A stretch of 64,000 bases of DNA from Schaalia odontolytica (GTDB lineage Bacteria; Actinomycetota; Actinomycetes; Actinomycetales; Actinomycetaceae): NCBI RefSeq assembly GCF_002847525.1, contig NZ_PKKM01000004.1, positions 124,001-188,000 of the forward strand, given 5' to 3'. Made by a program: the position numbers and the translations under genes. This document shows positions 63,381 through 64,000 of the stretch, in pieces. How positions within the stretch are numbered: position 1 is the first letter of the stretch; each line of letters starts with the position of its first letter. Under the pieces are notes generated by a model. The model searched no databases. It had not been told where the DNA came from and worked only from the letters and a program-made list of their open reading frames with translations.

Positions 63381-64000
63381 ATGACTACGTCCAACGACGA
63401 CCAGACCACCCAGCTGCCCGAATTCGACGAGACGACACCGCTGCCGACGACCCCCGCGCCCTCCGTCGGCGCCGGTTCGGACGCGACGACCGAGATGCCG
63501 ACCTCGTCGCCAGACCTGTCCTCGGATCCCCTCGCGATCTTCCGCGAGGCACCGACGGCCCAGATGTCCACCGATCCCTTTCGCTCAGACGCTGGGGCTG
63601 CGGGCCAGGCGGGCCCATCGGGCGCGCAGGGGCCGCATGTGCAGGCGGGCTCTCCTGCCAGCTCTGTAGGGGCAGGCGGGCGCACCGCCTTCGATCCGGC
63701 CTCCACGGGCGAGTCCGCTCCCCAGGGGCACGAGGCCGGGGCGACCCACCGCGCTCAGGAGCCCTTGGGGGCATCCACTGCGGGCGCTCACGCCACGTGG
63801 AGTGCACCGACCGTACCCGTCGATGTACGCACGCTGCCCGAGGCCCCCGCCAGGGGTGTGCGAGTCGGCGCCTTCGTGTGGGCGATCCTCGTGTGCATGG
63901 TCGGCGCTTTCCTGATCGCCGAAGCCTACATCACGAACTTCAATCTACCGGTCCTCGGCATCAGCGCGATCGCGACGTTGGGCATCATCCTGATCCTCAC
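63381..64000 (+). CDS. Membrane protein, partial at right edge
   Basis: An ATG frame opens 15 bp after the PspC gene, preceded by AGGAAGG, and stays open to the end of the window (about 206 codons). The N-terminal ~150 residues are low-complexity Thr/Pro/Ala/Gly-rich (TTQLPEFDETTPLPTT), probably disordered cytoplasm. Two hydrophobic helices begin near residue 158 (VGAFVWAILVCMVGAFLIA). It is probably co-transcribed with the PspC gene. Function is unknown and the C-terminus lies outside the window. Confidence 0.75.
   Translation, partial: MTTSNDDQTTQLPEFDETTPLPTTPAPSVGAGSDATTEMPTSSPDLSSDPLAIFREAPTAQMSTDPFRSDAGAAGQAGPSGAQGPHVQAGSPASSVGAGGRTAFDPASTGESAPQGHEAGATHRAQEPLGASTAGAHATWSAPTVPVDVRTLPEAPARGVRVGAFVWAILVCMVGAFLIAEAYITNFNLPVLGISAIATLGIILIL

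Overview
The window is chromosomal DNA from a high-GC actinobacterium, most likely an oral Actinomyces/Schaalia-type member of the Actinomycetaceae. This rests on recognised proteins and gene order, not on a database search. The supporting signs are the tatD-rpfB-rsmA-ispE neighbourhood, two DUF348/G5 resuscitation-promoting-factor-like proteins, the coproporphyrin-dependent haem enzymes CpfC and ChdC, the sucC-sucD-DUF6350-purH block, and several promoters that look leaderless. No rRNA, tRNA, CRISPR array or intact prophage was seen.

Layout. 0.1-1.4 kb: two tandem Imm61-like paralogues sharing a 290-bp block that differs at two positions. 1.5-11.1 kb: an ABC-F protein, ispE, rsmA, a DUF4230 protein, two Rpf-like cell-wall enzymes, tatD and a DJ-1/PfpI protein, almost all on the minus strand. 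11.2-25.8 kb: a MacB-like ABC transporter fusion, a GNAT enzyme, a CPA1 antiporter, a protoglobin overlapping ogt, a YkvI-type transporter, an orphan antitoxin, a nitroreductase, threonine aldolase, a methyltransferase, arfB, a uracil-DNA glycosylase family protein and a secreted esterase. 25.9-34.0 kb: a CpfC-ChdC fusion, a glycosyltransferase, an ADP-ribosylglycohydrolase-like protein, a TetR regulator with its membrane-protein partner, and a cluster of toxin-antitoxin genes that includes a truncated doc toxin.

34.0-46.2 kb is a foreign island. It starts beside an IS3-family remnant and ends about 350 bp from the guaA stop codon, next to a broken tyrosine integrase. Its cargo is a tight plus-strand operon: a ribbon-helix-helix regulator, a PLD/SNF2-type helicase, a DUF4391 protein, a type III methyltransferase and a type III restriction subunit, followed by a DUF262/DUF1524 GmrSD-like protein. 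This is the best candidate for an unusual system: an extended type III restriction-modification locus with an extra helicase module and a type IV-like nuclease. The central part of the methyltransferase gene is clearly AT-richer than the rest of the gene, which suggests exchange of the specificity domain.

46.2-64.0 kb returns to core genes: guaA, bioY, purH, DUF6350, sucD, sucC, pcrA, a DUF1846 protein, and a two-component system divergent from PspC-domain membrane proteins. The last gene runs off the window.

Three kinds of non-coding structure stand out: a family of three dispersed 103-104 bp elements whose terminal arms covary, a mirror-symmetric array of 19-bp repeats, and a set of hairpins (terminator-like or leader) that reuse the same ACGAGGCC/GGCCTCGT arm.
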